Shown: positions 42,268 to 42,609 of the stretch, piece by piece | Position numbering within the stretch: position 1 is the first letter of the stretch | How the letters are laid out: each line of letters starts with the position of its first letter | Translations under genes and position numbers: made by a program | Origin: JANXQE01 sp035651635 | GTDB taxonomy: Bacteria > Verrucomicrobiota > Verrucomicrobiia > Limisphaerales > UBA8199 | Assembly: GCA_035651635.1 (NCBI GenBank) | Contig: DASRFK010000165.1 | Coordinates: 1 to 42,609, forward strand | DNA: 42,609 bases | Reading direction: 5' to 3' | Notes under the pieces: model-generated | The model's database searches: none | What the model saw: the letters and a program-made list of their open reading frames with translations, nothing else | Told to the model about the DNA's origin: nothing

Positions 42268-42370
42268 ATTCGTCTCACTGTAGAGCGTCAGCAGAGCTGC
42301 GCCAATGCGAAATCGAACCAAAGCGCCGCGCCAAAGCCGGCCCGCACGGCCACGCGCCAGCCCTTCCTCT

Positions 42371-42400
42371 CATTCGCGTTTCTTCGCGTCCATTCGCGGT
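42371..42400. repeat. Three tandem 10-bp units CATTCGCGTT-like
   Basis: CATTCGCGTT, TCTTCGCGTC and CATTCGCGGT follow each other without spacers. The reverse complement matches the repeat at the end of the CE15 gene (18423-18446). Confidence 0.5.
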
Positions 42401-42427
42401 TTGATCCCCTTCATTAGCGGTCCGCTT

Positions 42428-42456
42428 TTGACCCCGTCCGTTTCGCGTGATAAGTT
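42428..42456 (+). promoter_or_regulatory. Candidate promoter for the decarboxylase gene
   Basis: TTGACC (42428-42433) and TAAGTT (42451-42456) are 17 bp apart and lie 12 bp before the ATG at 42468. The -10 is weak. Confidence 0.25.
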
Positions 42457-42467
42457 TTGTTCGCCCA

Positions 42468-42609
42468 ATGAAAAACTCTCCTTCGGTTGGCGAATACCTC
42501 ATCGACCGCCTTTATGAGCATGGCGTGCGGCATGTGTTCGGAATTCCCGGCGATTACGTGCTGGGTTTCTATGATCTGCTCTCCCGGAGCAAACTGCGCA
42601 TTATTAATA
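42468..42609 (+). CDS. Thiamine-diphosphate-dependent 2-keto acid decarboxylase family protein (N-terminus only)
   Basis: The ATG at 42468 opens a frame of 47 complete codons that runs off the window. VGEYLIDRLYEHGVRHVFGIPGD is the start of the PYR domain of ThDP enzymes. The GIPGDY variant, with YxLxFxD following, is nearest to the pyruvate/indolepyruvate decarboxylase group rather than acetolactate synthase. The catalytic Glu and the diphosphate-binding domain lie outside the window, so substrate cannot be judged. It is divergent from the Mrp gene. Confidence 0.7.
   Translation, partial: MKNSPSVGEYLIDRLYEHGVRHVFGIPGDYVLGFYDLLSRSKLRIIN

Overview
The window looks like a chromosomal segment of a soil or freshwater Verrucomicrobiota bacterium of the Pedosphaera/Limisphaerales kind. 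This is inferred from its gene repertoire, not from a marker gene. The signs are moderately high GC, long secreted proteins built from beta-propeller, IPT and Ig-like repeats that end in a shared FYRLRR-like C-terminus, a Tat-exported GH116 enzyme, GH172 (DUF2961), DUF1080 and CE15 enzymes, a Verrucomicrobia/Planctomycete-style pseudopilin, and small palindromic repeats between genes. I found no rRNA, tRNA, CRISPR array, prophage or intact insertion sequence.

Layout. 1-10104: three secreted or surface proteins (a truncated Cys-rich Ig-like protein, a metzincin protease with a six-repeat NHL propeller, and a seven-IPT-repeat protein) around a CHASE2-receptor Ser/Thr kinase and a UVR-motif/lipoate-ligase gene pair. 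10256-14024: a stand-alone LigD-type polymerase, a CAP-domain secreted protein, and a repeat-rich gap. 14025-16774: TPR protein, rsmD and guaA. 17088-23108: a CE15 esterase, argJ-argB, an ECF sigma factor with a ZAS anti-sigma factor, and a secreted lactonase-like propeller that may be their target. 23279-26216: dcd, MOSC, DUF1080 and a GT2 glycosyltransferase. 26422-36672: GH172, a giant 28-blade RCC1/Ig protein preceded by a pseudopilin gene, and GH116. 36817-39085: the phospholipid operon psd-pssA with a LysE-type exporter. 39095-40787: pyrR-pyrB behind a PyrR-binding loop and a leader ORF. 40812-42609: a small conserved protein, an Mrp/ApbC ATPase, and the start of a thiamine-diphosphate 2-keto acid decarboxylase.

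How the genes work together. Housekeeping functions (arginine, pyrimidine and GMP synthesis, phosphatidylethanolamine synthesis, Fe-S carrier, rRNA methylation) are interleaved with an export-heavy accessory set. CE15, GH172, GH116 and DUF1080 suggest plant or microbial polysaccharide turnover. The large propeller/IPT/CAP proteins share a C-terminal module that may be a sorting or anchoring domain.

Most interesting non-coding structure: (i) a PyrR-binding loop directly abutting the Shine-Dalgarno of a 66-codon leader ORF whose stop overlaps the pyrR start; (ii) two 122-bp MITE-like elements in opposite orientation; (iii) a mosaic of stem-loops whose linkers are conserved while the stem words vary, at two loci; (iv) a 32-bp palindrome flanked by a 10-bp direct repeat at the end of the CAP gene; (v) a strong intrinsic terminator with no gene on its strand. 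At protein level, notable points are an insertion beside the self-cleavage threonine of ArgJ, an Asp-to-His change in the phosphatidylserine decarboxylase, and a Gln at the canonical acid position of the CE15 esterase.
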